From Loripinus fragilis (Eukaryota; Mollusca; Bivalvia; Lucinida; Lucinidae), in assembly GCA_964019695.1 (NCBI GenBank), contig CAXHUL010000255.1:124001-188000 (forward strand): DNA of 64,000 bases. Reading direction: 5' to 3'. The position numbers were made by a program, and so were the translations under genes. The notes below the pieces were generated by a model. It was not told the origin of the DNA. It ran no database searches and saw only the letters and a program-made list of their open reading frames with translations. This document shows positions 46,195 through 57,311 of this stretch, in pieces. Position 1 is the stretch's first letter; each line of letters opens with the position of its first letter.

Positions 46195-46685
46195 CGTCTC
46201 AAGAAGATTATTAAAGTTTTACAGAGAGCCATTTGCACTTTCACAGCAAATTGACCCTATCTCGATTCCATTTTTGTGTCGCCTGCGAAGCATGGTCGAA
46301 ACAAAGGGAATATGTCATGATTCCATCGTCAACGTCGCCGTCGTCGTCAGCGTCCGAGCCGTCTCACTTTTGTTTTCCGATCGACAACTTTAGAAAGGAT
46401 GCATCAATTTCATTTAAACTTTGCAGAAAGGTCATGCATTATTGAACTCAGGTCAAATTCGAAGAAAGGCGTAATCCGCAAGTTTTTTGACTGCGTTATG
46501 GCCACTTTTTACTAATATTTTGGCTATATTCTAGTTTCCGATCGATAACTTTTGAAGGGATGCAACAATTTCGTTCAGAATTTTACAGAAGGGTACAGGA
46601 TCATAAAATACAGGTCAAGTTTAAATTTGGAGGTTATCCGCAAAATTATGACTGGGTTATGGCCCTTTTTGAATTTGGTTTAGGC
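46195..46685 (+). repeat. Two to three units of a ~150-bp minisatellite
   Basis: CCGATCGACAACTTTAGAAA and CCGATCGATAACTTTTGAAG head successive units, each with TGCA.CAATTTC, CAGAAAGGT-like words, AGGTCAA.TT and GT.ATGGCC. It resembles the core at 15050-15660 in style but is a different sequence. Confidence 0.6.
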
Positions 46686-46959
46686 TAATGCAAAAGCTAA
46701 TAATACAAGCTTTTTTATGGAATAAACTTCACATTTCTCCAAAACTATTATATCTTACAACTTCATACTATAGCCCATGAATACCCAGTGCCTGTAAATA
46801 AGCACGACAGTAGTTAAAATTTTACCCAACCCATCACCCTTTAGATGGAGTGAAAGGTCAAGTATTTAAAGTTCGCAATCACACAGTTAGTTGTTAATAT
46901 TTTAACTGAAAATTAATGCCGAATGCAGACAGAGGACCAATAAATATATAACGTATTAA

Positions 46960-47350
46960 ATGGGATTTTAGTTCGAAGGCCTGGGTCCGACCTCCTAGGT
47001 GGTCTTAGGGTACCTTCAGAATATGGTCATGTTGCTTATCAAACCAAAGGGGATGGCGCATGAAACAACATGGTAACAAATATTTTTCCATTGACCCGCC
47101 CCCCCCCCCAACCCTGGGGTGGGGTCAGCTGTTCAAAATTCAACTTTTTCAGAACATGGTTTTGTTGCATATCAAATTAAGGGAATGAACACTCGACTCT
47201 TGGGTGGGGTCGAAGGTCAAATCATTTTTGAAAGTAGTCATGTTGCATATCAAAATAAAGAGAAAGAAGTATTGACTAACACAGAAGCAAAATTATTTGT
47301 ACTTACACACACTCCTGATCTGAGGGTCAGGTTGAAAGGTCAAATATTGA
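46960..47350 (+). repeat. Degenerate ~110-bp tandem repeat
   Basis: Units share GAATATGGTCATGTTGC or GAACATGGTTTTGTTGC, ATATCAAA, and a GGGTGGGGTC block followed by GGTCAAAT. A C run lies at about 47099-47109. Confidence 0.6.
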
Positions 47351-47404
47351 AATTGTACAGATTAGTTTTTTTGTTTTGTTTTTATTGAATTTAGCACTGA
47401 ACAC

Positions 47405-48540
47405 TAGTTTATAAAAGCTTTAAACTAAGGTCTGTATGATACCCAAGGTGAACATAGGGGTTGAATAAATGGGATTTATGTTTTTGAGATTTTACGTTTC
47501 TCTAAATTAACTCTTTCTCTAAAATGTAACTGACAGACAATCAGATATAAGCGACCTCAAGATCCAACTACATGCTACAACAAGCACATGATGCATATTT
47601 AAGTTACCCAAACAATGATTTGCCAGTTACTTTCTTCAATGTATATCTTTAGTTAAATGTTTTGGATATTTAGCAGATGTAAAAACTTTCTAGTTAGAAA
47701 TAGGAACAAAAGGAAAATATATGAGATGAAAGCTCCTGAAAACAGTGCCACGCTAGGATTCGACCCTTGGACTGAGTGTCATAACTGCCCCTTTTATCTG
47801 CTAAGCTATATGTATATATTGAATACTTTTAAACTTCTTTAGTCATTACAATGGATGATATCGATATGATTTTAAGGAATACCCGTGTCTCCTGTATACA
47901 TCAAATTTGAATGCGCTTGTCTTGTTTAGCGGTATATCACTGGCAACTTTCGTGAATCGTTCTGTAGTTTTGATTTTAACTCCATATTATGCATAATATT
48001 GAGGATTGGGTTTGGCCAATATAGGTTTTGGTGGAACGGTTGAATCATAAGGTGTATTTTATGGTACTGACGAGTAAGCGAGAACATCAGGCAGTGTCAG
48101 GCTGGGCAGGGTTAGATTAAACTTTATTTCATTTGCACAATACATTAATACTTACAAAGTAAAACAGTAATAATGCATATAAGCATTATACAAACAGGAT
48201 TCAGAAAGAAGTCCGAAGACTTATTCGAATCTGTATCCCTCACATGTTCAATAGCTAAGATGCTGTGATTATCTTTGTATTCATGCAATATACAAATAAT
48301 ATTTTGGATCTTTAAGTAAGCAATGTTTATAATATACAGTCAACGGTTGCATATCGCTCCACGGGGATGGAGCTTAGGGTTTTTTTTCCACTCAGGTTCA
48401 ACGCGATAACAGGATCAAGCAGTGCTCTTCGTTTTGTAGCTCATTCTATCTTATACTACGATAATGTGGAAGCATATAATAATGAGTCTAGCTCAAATGC
48501 TTGGCTCGTAAGGCAAAATTAATTGTTTGAGTAGGGATAT
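47405..48540. other. No gene recognised; one tRNA-like patch
   Basis: At 47728-47815 the minus strand reads AGCTTAGCAGATAAAAGG (A-box-like) and GGGTCGAATCCTA (B-box-like), a likely decayed tRNA-derived SINE head. The rest is AT-rich. Confidence 0.5.
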
Positions 48541-48680
48541 AAAAGTAAGTAAGGGGCAAAGATCTGAAATCGAAACAATAAAGTATTACACCAGCTTCTT
48601 CAAGTAGATGATCACTAGGCCGCAAAGAACTGCAAGAAGGCAAGAACAAACACGAGGCATGAGCGAATGAAGAGATCACA
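48541..48680 (-). mobile_element. Penelope-like 3' tail (family A), diverged
   Basis: AGTAAGTAAGGGGCAAAGAT then GAAATCGAAACAATAAAGTA are inverted forms of the terminus. Further in, AGATGATCACTAGGCCGCAA corresponds to the GTGATCACAAGGCAGCAA block. Confidence 0.7.
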
Positions 48681-49338
48681 GATGCATTATGTATTGGAGA
48701 ATAAGTTGTTGTTGTTGCTGCTGTTGTTGTTATTGGGTCAGAAGCATTTAGTCTTCACGATAAATTCTTGAACTGCAGAAAAATAGCTTTGTTCTCTGAT
48801 TCTGATAAATTAGCATTTACATACAAGAGTACATTTAAAGTAGGCTGACAGTAAGTGGTGACTGGAAGAGATTACAATTTAGGAGGTAGCATTCAGTGTC
48901 TTCAATTTCCCCACACTCACAATGGGGATCATTTATGATGTTTTTTAAGAATAGATTTTGATGTAGAGAAGAACAATTTAGTCGTAGGCGTGTATGGTGT
49001 ATTTGGCTCTTACCACAATAATAATATTTAGGTGGCTTTTTCATGTGTGTTTGAATGCGGTGATAGAAGGCGAGGTTTTTGTTTCTTTAGGTAATCTGTT
49101 CCAGGCTCGTGCTACTGAGGGCAGCAAAGGGTGATAGTACTGTAACAGTTGTGATTTAGCAGGAATAGTTTGAAGGTCTGATTCATTGCGTAATCTATAT
49201 CTTGTTGTACTACCGACAGTTGGAGGTACAAGAGATGAGAGGTATCCAGGGGTCATCATTTTGCATTTTGTAAAAGAGGACAAGCATTGATTTGTGTCGT
49301 CTAGAAGCAAGGCTTTCCAAGCCAGTTTCAATGTAGAG

Positions 49339-49568
49339 TAGACTAGCTACTAGTCTGATATCATATTCTTTTTTATAAATGATAATTTCATTTCGAAATA
49401 ATAATTTCTTTAAATTCCCTCTTTCCTCTCTGATAGCAGTATTTGTGATTAGGTGTGGATATCATGTCAAAGAGAGAAAGAGATGAGACTGGCTATATGA
49501 AATCAATTTATAATGAATGAAACGTAAAGTAAAATTGACAAACACATCAAGGTCTAGGAGCTAGACTA
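49339..49568. mobile_element. 230-bp MITE with a 9-bp target duplication
   Basis: AATGTAGAG is present on both sides (49330-49338, 49569-49577). The ends TAGACTAGCTACTAGTC and the mirrored GGTCTAGGAGCTAGACTA are imperfect inverted repeats of about 17 bp. Removing the insert rejoins SLQSLY to IETGLESL in the host LINE. The 8-9 bp duplication suggests a hAT- or Mutator-like mover. Confidence 0.85.
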
Positions 49569-49686
49569 AATGTAGAGAGATTGTAGTGATGTTAATTTTG
49601 GGGCTCCTGTAACAATACGGGCAGCTTCGTTTTGGAATTTTTCCAGGTCTTTTGATTCGTATTTAGTGCAAGGGCAGGGTTGTCGC

Positions 49687-49710
49687 GGGGGGGGGGGGGG
49701 GGGGGGGGGG
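49687..49710. repeat. Poly-G run
   Basis: 24 consecutive G, read directly. Length may be affected by sequencing error. Confidence 0.9.
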
Positions 49711-49720
49711 TTGAGGATAA

Positions 49721-50164
49721 TTGCGATTGCAATGATAGGATATATGTGTGTGGTGGGATAGAGTATTAGTAGAATGTAAGGAAGGTGTTGGAATTGGAAG
49801 GAAGGATAGGATGTTTGGATTTTAGGAAGCTGTGGTATGGTATAGTATGATAGGGATGAATGGGTTGGAATGCAATTGCAGTATAGGAGGTTAAGTATGG
49901 TTGCAGATTTCATATTTCATTATTATATACATATAGTATACATAAAGCTAAATTAATTAGACAAACACAGAGATAGACGATTTATCTGCATATCTGCAGT
50001 ATGCAACGCATGTCCGAAGTTACCCGCTTGTCCAAGTAGACCTGACTTTATTACAGTCTATGCCCATTTAAAGCATTTTTCAATTTTTAAAACCTAAACC
50101 TAGCTAATTAAACTGTTTGTTCTCAGTGAAGCATAAATAAAAACCAAGATCAGCAACAAGCGTT
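49721..50164. other. Purine-rich plus strand, no gene
   Basis: 49721-49910 is rich in GGAT/GGAAG words with few C, a strand-asymmetric low-complexity tract. No coding support. Confidence 0.5.
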
Positions 50165-50723
50165 TAGAATACTGACCATATCATGTGCAGAGATGGGCTC
50201 ATCCTTGCCGTCTTGATCGATCATGACACGTGTAATAATGCATGAGGTGCATGCTTTTAATGGTTCTTCGCGTCTGGGCGACGGATGGTGGATTCAGGGA
50301 TACCTACGGAAGTTTGGGAACTCAAACTAAAAAATGTGAAACATCTCGGAGGCCAAGCGAGGGTCGTCTGTGTGCGCGTCCCGGCCCCATGGCGACGCCA
50401 ATACATACATACCCAACAAGAAGGCACGACTCGTTCCAGGCAGATCCGTGATATTATTATTTTATTTTTATACATGTTGTGCCGTCATTATGAACCTCTG
50501 GCATCGGCTGTAAAAAGCTTGCAAGTCCGAAAATTATTTCAATCCGTGACCCTTGACAGTCTTAACGCTGTCCGCCGCCGATGAGATATATTAAATGTAA
50601 TGTTAATACATACATGTACCGCCATGTTAGGCATGTAAGCAACGGGAGCGAATGGCTCGCACTCGAAGCAGAATGCAGTTCGCGGTTGATACGAGGGTAT
50701 GGAAAGTAAAAATAGTATAAATA

Positions 50724-50820
<97 letters not shown>

Positions 50821-51060
50821 ATTTGGCCTTTTGTATTAGTATTTTTATATTATGCTTACGAATTTGCTTGGAGAGAGGAGATCTGATCTTAGATTAACTT
50901 TGGGCGTGCAATGGTCGAAGGGGGCTGAGACGGGGACACGGGCGGTACTAAGCGAGAGGCTGAGGAGATAAACATGACAGCAAAGTAAGACACAGGTACC
51001 CTGGAGACAGTGTCCGGCGCCCGTGATGCGCTAAGGAGACAGAAGCCTAGCCATAATTAT
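50165..51060. other. CpG-richer stretch around a long AT microsatellite
   Basis: 50240-50700 and 50900-51050 have clearly more CpG than the surroundings (CGTCTGGGCGACGG, GTCCGCCGCCGATG, GTGTCCGGCGCCCGTG). They are split by the AT run at 50727-50816. It could be a promoter or first-exon region, but no start, ORF with homology or donor was supported. Confidence 0.35.
50727..50816. repeat. (AT)n microsatellite, about 90 bp
   Basis: Uninterrupted AT dinucleotides, read directly. The run is self-complementary. Confidence 0.97.
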
Positions 51061-51196
51061 AATATAATAAATCAAAAGTAACGAGCTTTGAGCTCATCAC
51101 CTGCACATTCTGTGTTATCTGACAAGTTTCTTACTTCATCGGAACAGTTAAGTTAGTTAGTTCAAAGTACATGTTTATTTTACCATGTTTAGATAT

Positions 51197-51280
51197 CTTC
51201 TTTCCTTCTTTCTCTTTTCAGGTGGAAGCCACATAGATCAGACTGGAATTTCCGATTTTAATGTAAAAAAATGATTGTTT
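51197..51280 (+). other. Orphan strong splice acceptor with a short candidate terminal exon
   Basis: A classic pyrimidine tract, TTCTTTCCTTCTTTCTC then TTTTCAG, ends at 51221 and is followed by GTGGAAGCCACATAG. All three frames close within about 55 nt (for example WKPHRSDWNFRF then stop). If used, it would be the last coding or non-coding exon of a plus-strand transcript starting in the CpG-richer DNA to the left. Confidence 0.25.
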
Positions 51281-51355
51281 GGTTGTTTCCCTGTGTTAAT
51301 ACAGTACAATACTCAATCTCCTTCTCAAAAGTCAAAATTCATACTTTGTATTAAA

Positions 51356-51398
51356 CAGCAGTTTGTGGCATTTCCTGGTCATACTCACTTACTATTTT
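51356..51398 (+). mobile_element. Penelope-like 3' tail (family B), 43 bp
   Basis: CAGCAGTTTGTGGCATTTCC then TGGTCATACTCACTTACTAT is the end of family B only, strongly 5'-truncated. Confidence 0.75.
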
Positions 51399-52434
51399 GA
51401 CATTATAATATACACATTATACATTGTTACTTCCAAGTCGAAATATCGATTTTTTGCTGTATTGTTTATACATTCTAATGTTAATTCAAGCCATACGTTT
51501 ATTGTATTTCTAATATTGAACAGCTGGGAAACAGTTTTACAAAAGTCAATAGACTTTCTTCTGAATCCCTTTTTTGTATATCGAAATGATCTGTATGTGA
51601 ACTTGTTGTATTATATGTACATGTTATTATACAAAAATGAAATAAACGTTTAAATTAATACATTGTATAAGTTGAACCTATTTCAGGTCACAGACCTGTA
51701 CATGTAAAAAGGGCTCAAAAGGTAGGTGGAAGCTCAGCACAATATTTTTTAAGTTGTAAGGGGTTTCATGATTGTTCAAAAATAAAACTAGGAAATATAT
51801 TGTATTTATTAGACGGGTCTATCTTTGCTGTACTTTTTGGAACAGCATCTCATTGCTTTTGTTGATTTAGTTTAATGGTGTGGCTTAGAAAAAAGGACCT
51901 TGCATTCTGGTATTTTTTTAGTAGAATTTTCCTCTCATGTAGGGTGCCCACCTTCAGGGGCCAAAAGGTGGCAAAACATGGCGGTCACCAGGGTATCTCA
52001 TTCTTGTTTTTTTATTGAACTAGTTCCAATCTGTAACTCTATGGCAGCCTCATTGTGATTGAAGAGTTTTGAGGAACACAGCCTACTTGAAAGCTATAAT
52101 GGAGGTCTATGGAAAAACAATAACAGGTCTGGGCCCTAAATTCACATCAATCGTACAGAAGCCGTAAACCTGTCCGCTCACAGCATCTGCGGCAGCCTCG
52201 AGGAAATCTGACGAATCGCATGGTTGCTAGGCTGTCTCAACGTTATACGGTGAATTTTCAACATGTTCATTTTCCGGGCGATTTTCGGGCGATCTTTGTA
52301 GGTCTTGAGACAGCCGCATGGCAGACTCGAGATACCTGCAGACGTGACGTACAATGTCGCACGAAGTGAGGCTACGGCTGCTGCCAGTTAATGCGTGAGG
52401 TTTTATCACGAGGGTCTGTCGAACCGTAAATTTC
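51399..52434. other. No gene recognised
   Basis: 52150-52430 has mirrored words (GCAGCCTCGAGG, GACAGCCGCATGG, GGCAGACTCGAG; GGGCGATTTTCGGGCGAT) that suggest an uncharacterised repeat, but its limits are not clear. The rest is AT-rich. Confidence 0.4.
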
Positions 52435-52720
52435 ACACTTCGCAAATTTCACACAGTGAAAAATTGGTAACAATTCCTCACCGTGAGTGCGTGAAAAATT
52501 GGTACCAATACATTACTTATTTCATACCAATATTTCACATTTTGTGAAAAATGCGCACGTAGTAAAATTATATGTAGCATAAATGGGTAGTCTTCACATT
52601 AATAAAATACCCCCAAAATCTTCTGCAATTTGCATTCGATTCCAATTCTTCACATTCATGACATGATTTCATAAGTGCTGCGGTTCTAACACTCCAGGTT
52701 ACAGGTAAATTTCATAAATT
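52435..52720. repeat. Sequence dense in TTTCAC/GTGAAA words
   Basis: TTTCACA, GTGAAAAATTGGTA and CTTCACATT recur at short spacing through the segment. Some are paired inverted, such as TTTCACATTTTGTGAAA. It is neither a clean tandem repeat nor coding. Confidence 0.5.
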
Positions 52721-53397
52721 TCAGAGTTGAAATATCTGGGACAGGAGTTAGAATATTCAATTCAAATCAATTACATGAGCCGTGTCGCGAAAAAACGTTT
52801 CTTTTGAGTTCAGGCTCTGGATTTGCCAGCTTGCATCCATGTAGAAAAAGAAACAAACACTAGTCATTTAATTTTGGATTGAGAATCTTTGGAGGATTTG
52901 CAATCAGTGCAGGAATATTTTCAATCAGTGTAGCAAAGAAATATATACTCTAATCCACCCGTGTAGTTACAGGGCTTATCTGCGCCTTTTGGCATTTGCA
53001 AAAATAAGCTGTTCTGATGATGTGGCTTGTATATAGCTAGGAGAGCTAGATTCAGTTTTCCCTCAATTTCATATATCATTGGATGGTGGATCCCTCTTCT
53101 TTTAGCTCACATTGTAGTCATAGGATGTCCGTCGTACGTCAGTCCGTCCTGGCAGCTACCCTGCCATCCTTCCGTCTTCCGTCCAGTGGTTAAAAATGTC
53201 CACTTTATAAAGAAATCTGGCTGCCATGGCAACCAAAAAGAACACTCTAAAATCTTGTCAAAAACTTCTGGTCAGATTTCTAAAATAATTTGGTATAAAT
53301 GGTACTTTGGACACCCTCTACCAAAAGTGTCAAATCATTTTGATTGGTTTAAAAATATGACCACATGGTGGTGTGGCCCGTTTTTCCTATTGCTCCT
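52721..53397. other. No gene recognised
   Basis: Around 53100-53340, GTCCGTCGTACGTCAG and GTCCGTCC followed by TGGTATAAATGGTACTTTGG-like text resemble mollusc minisatellite-element ends. No coding exon is supported. Confidence 0.4.
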
Positions 53398-55608
53398 ATT
53401 CCACACAGACCACGAATCCCTCGAATCATCAATAATCGATAAATGTAAGGATTCGGCTGGATTCCTGGAGAATTGTAATTTTTTCAACCCATTCCGTGAT
53501 GTTCTCAGATTTAGTTACAAAACGGATAATACCCGTATTCCCCACAGGCCCCAAATCCCACAAATTGGCACAAATTGACAAAAATTTGAATTCGTGGCTG
53601 AATCGTACTCAGTTCGTGAGGATCTTAACTGATTCGCACTGTCCGTAGTGAGTTCTTGCAATTAGTAGGTCTATTACCACTATTCCACACAGGCCCCGAA
53701 TCCCACGAATTGACACGAATTGACAAATATTTGGGTTCGTGGCTGAATCGTAATCAGTTCGTGATAGTCTTAACTGATTCACATAGTCCGTAGTGAGTTC
53801 TTGCAATTCGTAGGTCTATCGGGAATTCGGCTCAAAAGTTTTGAACTGTTCAAAACTTTGGCCACGAATTCCCTGATTCGAAAAATCGTGAGTGATTCGT
53901 ACCAAATTCCTACGGCAGTCTTGGATATCGTAACTAAATCGTAATCGATTCGGAGGCGTTTTTGCATTGGTTTGGGCATTCGTAGCTACTCTTAGCTCAT
54001 TCGTGATGATTCGGGAGATTAAGCCAAGCATTAAAACCAAGGAAAAGATAGCTGAAGGATTTTCCATAAGGTTAATTACCCCGTCTCGCGCACGTGAGCA
54101 GTCCTAGAAATTGAAACAGATTTGGCAGATTCTGGAGCACAATCAGGATCAGTCAGTAGCTACTGGCTGGCGATTTTGCCAATGGCGAACTGCCATATTT
54201 TTCCAAGTCAAAGAGTCTGGGTCAGGGCCTCTCGACTTTAATGTAGTTGTTTTCTTTTAGCTGTACAAGGGGCCGTTTTCAACACTCAAGTTGCAGGATC
54301 AATTCTACCGCTGCTTTACGAGGAACATTCATTTTGGAACTGATGCCCTGAAGCATATACGGGCCTTTTTGCAGCTATCGTGAGAGAAAATCTCGCGAAT
54401 CGTGTTGAATCGTCGCGGATTTCTGTTAATTCGTGCCCAATTTGTGCTGCATTCCACATATTCTTAACTGATTCGTAATTGATTCCTTAACTTTCGTGCA
54501 GCATGTTCTAATGTTATTTTCTAATCGTAATGAATTCTTGCTCGATTCCAGCCGAATTGAGCCGATTGCCCCAAATATTCGTAACGGCATTGTATCTGAA
54601 TCGGGAATGACTCGTAGCTCATCACGATTGGGGGAAAAAATAAATGAAACCTCACAAATTCCCCCGAATAAGAAAAAAATCAATTCTTGGCAATTCGGGC
54701 AATTCGTGGCCTGTGTGGAATAGGGGTATATCGGGAATTCGGCTCAAAAATTTTGAAGTGTTCAAAACTTTGGCCACGAATTCCCCGATTCGAAAAAATC
54801 GTGCGTGATTCGTACCAAATTCCTAAGGCATTCTTGGAAATCGTAAATGAATCGTAATCGATTGGGAGGCGTCTTTAAGCATTAGTAGCTACTCTTAGCT
54901 CATTCATGGGGAATCGGGAGATTAAGCTAAGCAATAAAACCAAGGAAGAATTAGTAGAAGGATTTTCCATAAGATTAATTACCCCGTTACGCGCATGTGA
55001 GCAGTCCTACAAGCTGAAACAGATTTGGCAGATTCTGGAGCACAATCAGGATCAGTCAGTAGCTCCTTGCTGGTGATTTTGCCAATGGCGAACTGCCATA
55101 TGTTTCCAAGTCAAAAAGTCTAGGTCAGGGCCTCTCGACTTTTCTCTAGCTATAGAAGAAGCCATATTCAACGCTCAAGTTGCAACTTTTCGAGGAACAT
55201 TCATTTTGAAACTGATGCCCCAAAGCATGTATGGGCCTTTTTTATAACTATTGTTAGAGAAAATCTCGCGAATCGCGGTGAATCGTCGCGGATTTCTGTT
55301 AATTCGTGCCCAGTTTCTGCTGCATTCGGCATATTCTTAACTGATTCGTAATTGAGTCCTTCACTTTCATGTAGCATGTTCTAATGTTATTTTGCTTATC
55401 GTAATGAATTCTTGCGTGATTCCAGCCAAATTGAGCGATTCCCCCGAATATACGTAACGACATCGTATCTGAATCGGGACTACATGGTAGAACATGACGA
55501 CTGGAGAAAAAAAATAATGAAACCTAACGAATCCCCCCGAATAAGAAAAAAATCAATTCGTGGCGATTCGGGCGATTCTTGGCCTGTGTGGAATAGAGAT
55601 ATAAGAAG
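53398..55608 (+). mobile_element. ATTCG-dense TIR family, left cluster of tandem copies
   Basis: Ends: CTATTCCACACAGGCC followed by CGAATCCCACGAATTG at the left, mirrored ATTCGTGGCCTGTGTGG and AATAGGGGTATA at the right. Left-end blocks occur at 53398, 53540 and 53684. One near-complete unit runs 53684-54730 and a second, lacking the left block, runs 54731-55608. Each unit has a unique middle (CATGTGAGCAGTCCTA-like, CAGATTCTGGAGCACAATC, CTCTCGACTT) between outer parts saturated with ATTCGT, GATTCG and CGAAT words. Open frames here are not supported as genes. Confidence 0.8.
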
Positions 55609-55794
55609 CAGTTACGAATAATCGCGGGATTTGGCTGGAATCGGCCCAAGTCGCCACGATACTGTGCCGACTTCACTACGATATGCAATATTATTATACC
55701 CATACAAAAGTTCCATAGATGAACGACTGATATTTTAGACTATCATCCGTTGCTACAGTGTTGGCGAATACTGTCACGAGTTTGTGGATTATAA
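55609..55794. other. Short spacer with word-dense remnant
   Basis: ATAATCGCGGGATTTGGC then CGGCCCAAGTCGCC resembles the flanking cluster in style but lies outside its terminal repeat. No gene is seen. Confidence 0.35.
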
Positions 55795-56303
55795 AAAACT
55801 AGAAACGGACCCGCGCAAGCGCAGGTGTAGGATATATTTAGCATATGTTCTGAGCTCGGCTGAGCATGGCAGATGTCCTCATAGATATTTAAAGTGGGAG
55901 CAATATCTCAGAGCAGGATAAATATCAAGGAAATTCTTTCATGAATCAAGGGTCATTGCTCTGGTAAATAATGGCCGCAACAATGCATGTACCATATAAC
56001 ACACTACTATAGTGTTAAACGAAGTGACTGCAATGTATAATGTATGCCCAAAAAAACTGTATTTGTCATATCAACTTTAGTTCTTTTCCAACTGGAACGA
56101 AAACACGCTTAATCCTTCCCCTCAGATGTACAGATATTGAGAGGATGTAGAACCTTGGATCATATTTTAATGTCTTACTCATGCTTGTGCCGGCAAGATG
56201 CTATAAGTGATATATTGAATGTGCTTCTCAGCTTAAAATAGATCCACAGATGCCTATACATACCATAAACTCATCTATGAACTTTCGGCTCAGGTGAGCT
56301 AAA
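55795..56303 (+). mobile_element. Helentron/DINE-like remnant with a decayed 3' hairpin
   Basis: It starts AACTAGAAACGGACCCGCGC and AAGCGCAGGTGTAGG. It ends CTCATCTATGAACTTTCGG then CTCAGGTGAGCTAA at 56299. The end matches those at 31057 and 33846, with the inner hairpin mutated (GAAC/GGCTC). The core has no clear tandem units. Confidence 0.5.
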
Positions 56304-56566
56304 AAGTATTATTATATAATCTATAAATAAACATCTTCTGATTGGCCCAGATGCATATCCACTTGAGTCAATAAAACTACATATCGCATGGTTTGCCGGA
56401 TGTGACGTTGCAAAGTACACGGCACGAGGCAACATTGACTGGCTTACGGGAAGTGACGTCAGAACTTCAAGTAATTTCGCATGATCCATCTGTATCGTCA
56501 ACGTTTTTATGGCCAAAAATGGCAGGAAATGCATAACATACATTTATTATATAATTATATAATAAA
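56304..56566. other. No gene recognised
   Basis: Mixed composition with GTGACGT words. A minus-strand frame spans it and the neighbouring repeat end, so it is not supported as a gene. Confidence 0.4.
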
Positions 56567-56711
56567 ACAATTGTTGACTTATGTTTCGGTAGACATGGAG
56601 TGTTATTGAACAGTAAAGTTAATCATATTGACCTCCTCTCCGCGTCGGTCAATATGACGTTTACTGTTCAATAACACTCCATGTCTACCTCAACATAAGT
56701 CAATAATTGTA
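56567..56711. mobile_element. Foldback element, ~60-bp stem
   Basis: The left arm TTGACTTATGTTTCGGTAG, ACATGGAGTGTTATTGAAC and TCATATTGACC is mirrored by GGTCAATATGACGTTTACTG and GTTCAATAACACTCCATG to CATAAGTCAATAA. The loop is about 13 bp (CTCCTCTCCGCG). Confidence 0.9.
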
Positions 56712-56814
56712 TATTAGACACTTTGTGACTGTTGAAAAAATAGGCCAATGTTTTCTATCAGTATCTATTGGAATAACTGATAAAATTAATTCAGCAAATT
56801 TATTATGTATGCAA

Positions 56815-56905
56815 GAATGTCAGCAGGCCAGGGATCGAATCAATGGCCACTTGGTTGATAGTAACACTCTACTGTACTGATTGAGCTAAGCAGTCAATCG
56901 GTTAA
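56815..56905 (-). mobile_element. tRNA-like SINE head remnant
   Basis: The minus strand reads TTAGCTCAATCAGTACAG (A-box-like) and TTGATTCGATCCCTGG (B-box). The acceptor stem does not pair and no body was recognised. Confidence 0.55.
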
Positions 56906-57311
56906 GAGTGTTGTATATGTTAAAGCAGATTTGAGATTAATGAATGTGGCATTAAATTCAAAGTTTTGATAAATGTCTACTGTAATATTCCAAAGTTGTA
57001 TGACTACTTGAATATTGCTGTAGCCGTGCAAAAACTGAACGAAAAGTTTTTAGAATAATGCCAAAGAAAGATACTGACAGAATTGCAAACAGTGAAAACC
57101 CTGATTAGACTTCTTCTCTAAGGACAGTCTTTTGTGGGTCTGCACTGTTTTACCATACCTAATTGTCCAAAAATTTAGGAATTAATTTCATGGCAATTTC
57201 TTTTGGTAATTGTGTTGTATTTCACGACTGTTGATTAGAACATTGACAATTGATAGAAAAAGTTTAAGAAACGGGAATATACACTTGCAATGTTTTCAAC
57301 CAAAACATATA

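Larger units (their letters stand above)
48705..49720 (-). pseudogene. LINE C-terminal fragment with a CAA-rich tail, split by a MITE
   Basis: The minus strand from 49720 reads TKYESKDLEKFQNEAARIV and TGAPKLTSLQSLY. A 230-bp insert follows. The host resumes IETGLESLASRRHKSMLV, then with a frameshift LSSLVPPTVGSTTRYRLRN, LLPSVARAWNRLPKETK, GKSQIHHTRLRLNCSSLHQ and DPHCECGEIEDTECYLLNC. These are the post-RT region and Cys motif common to mollusc LINEs of the Jockey/CR1 group. The 3' end carries AACAACAACAGCAGC at 48705-48735, a usual LINE tail. It is 5'-truncated at a G run (49687-49710). Confidence 0.85.

Noticed and set aside
50165..50260. Minus-strand MIDQDGKDEPISAHDM, resembling an EF-hand loop
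   Set aside because: No convincing acceptor, no second EF-hand, and frame support limited to about 25 residues. Chance is more likely.
53027..53578. 183-codon plus-strand frame
   Set aside because: It crosses mollusc minisatellite-like sequence and the ATTCG-dense left ends. No domain or conserved motif is visible.
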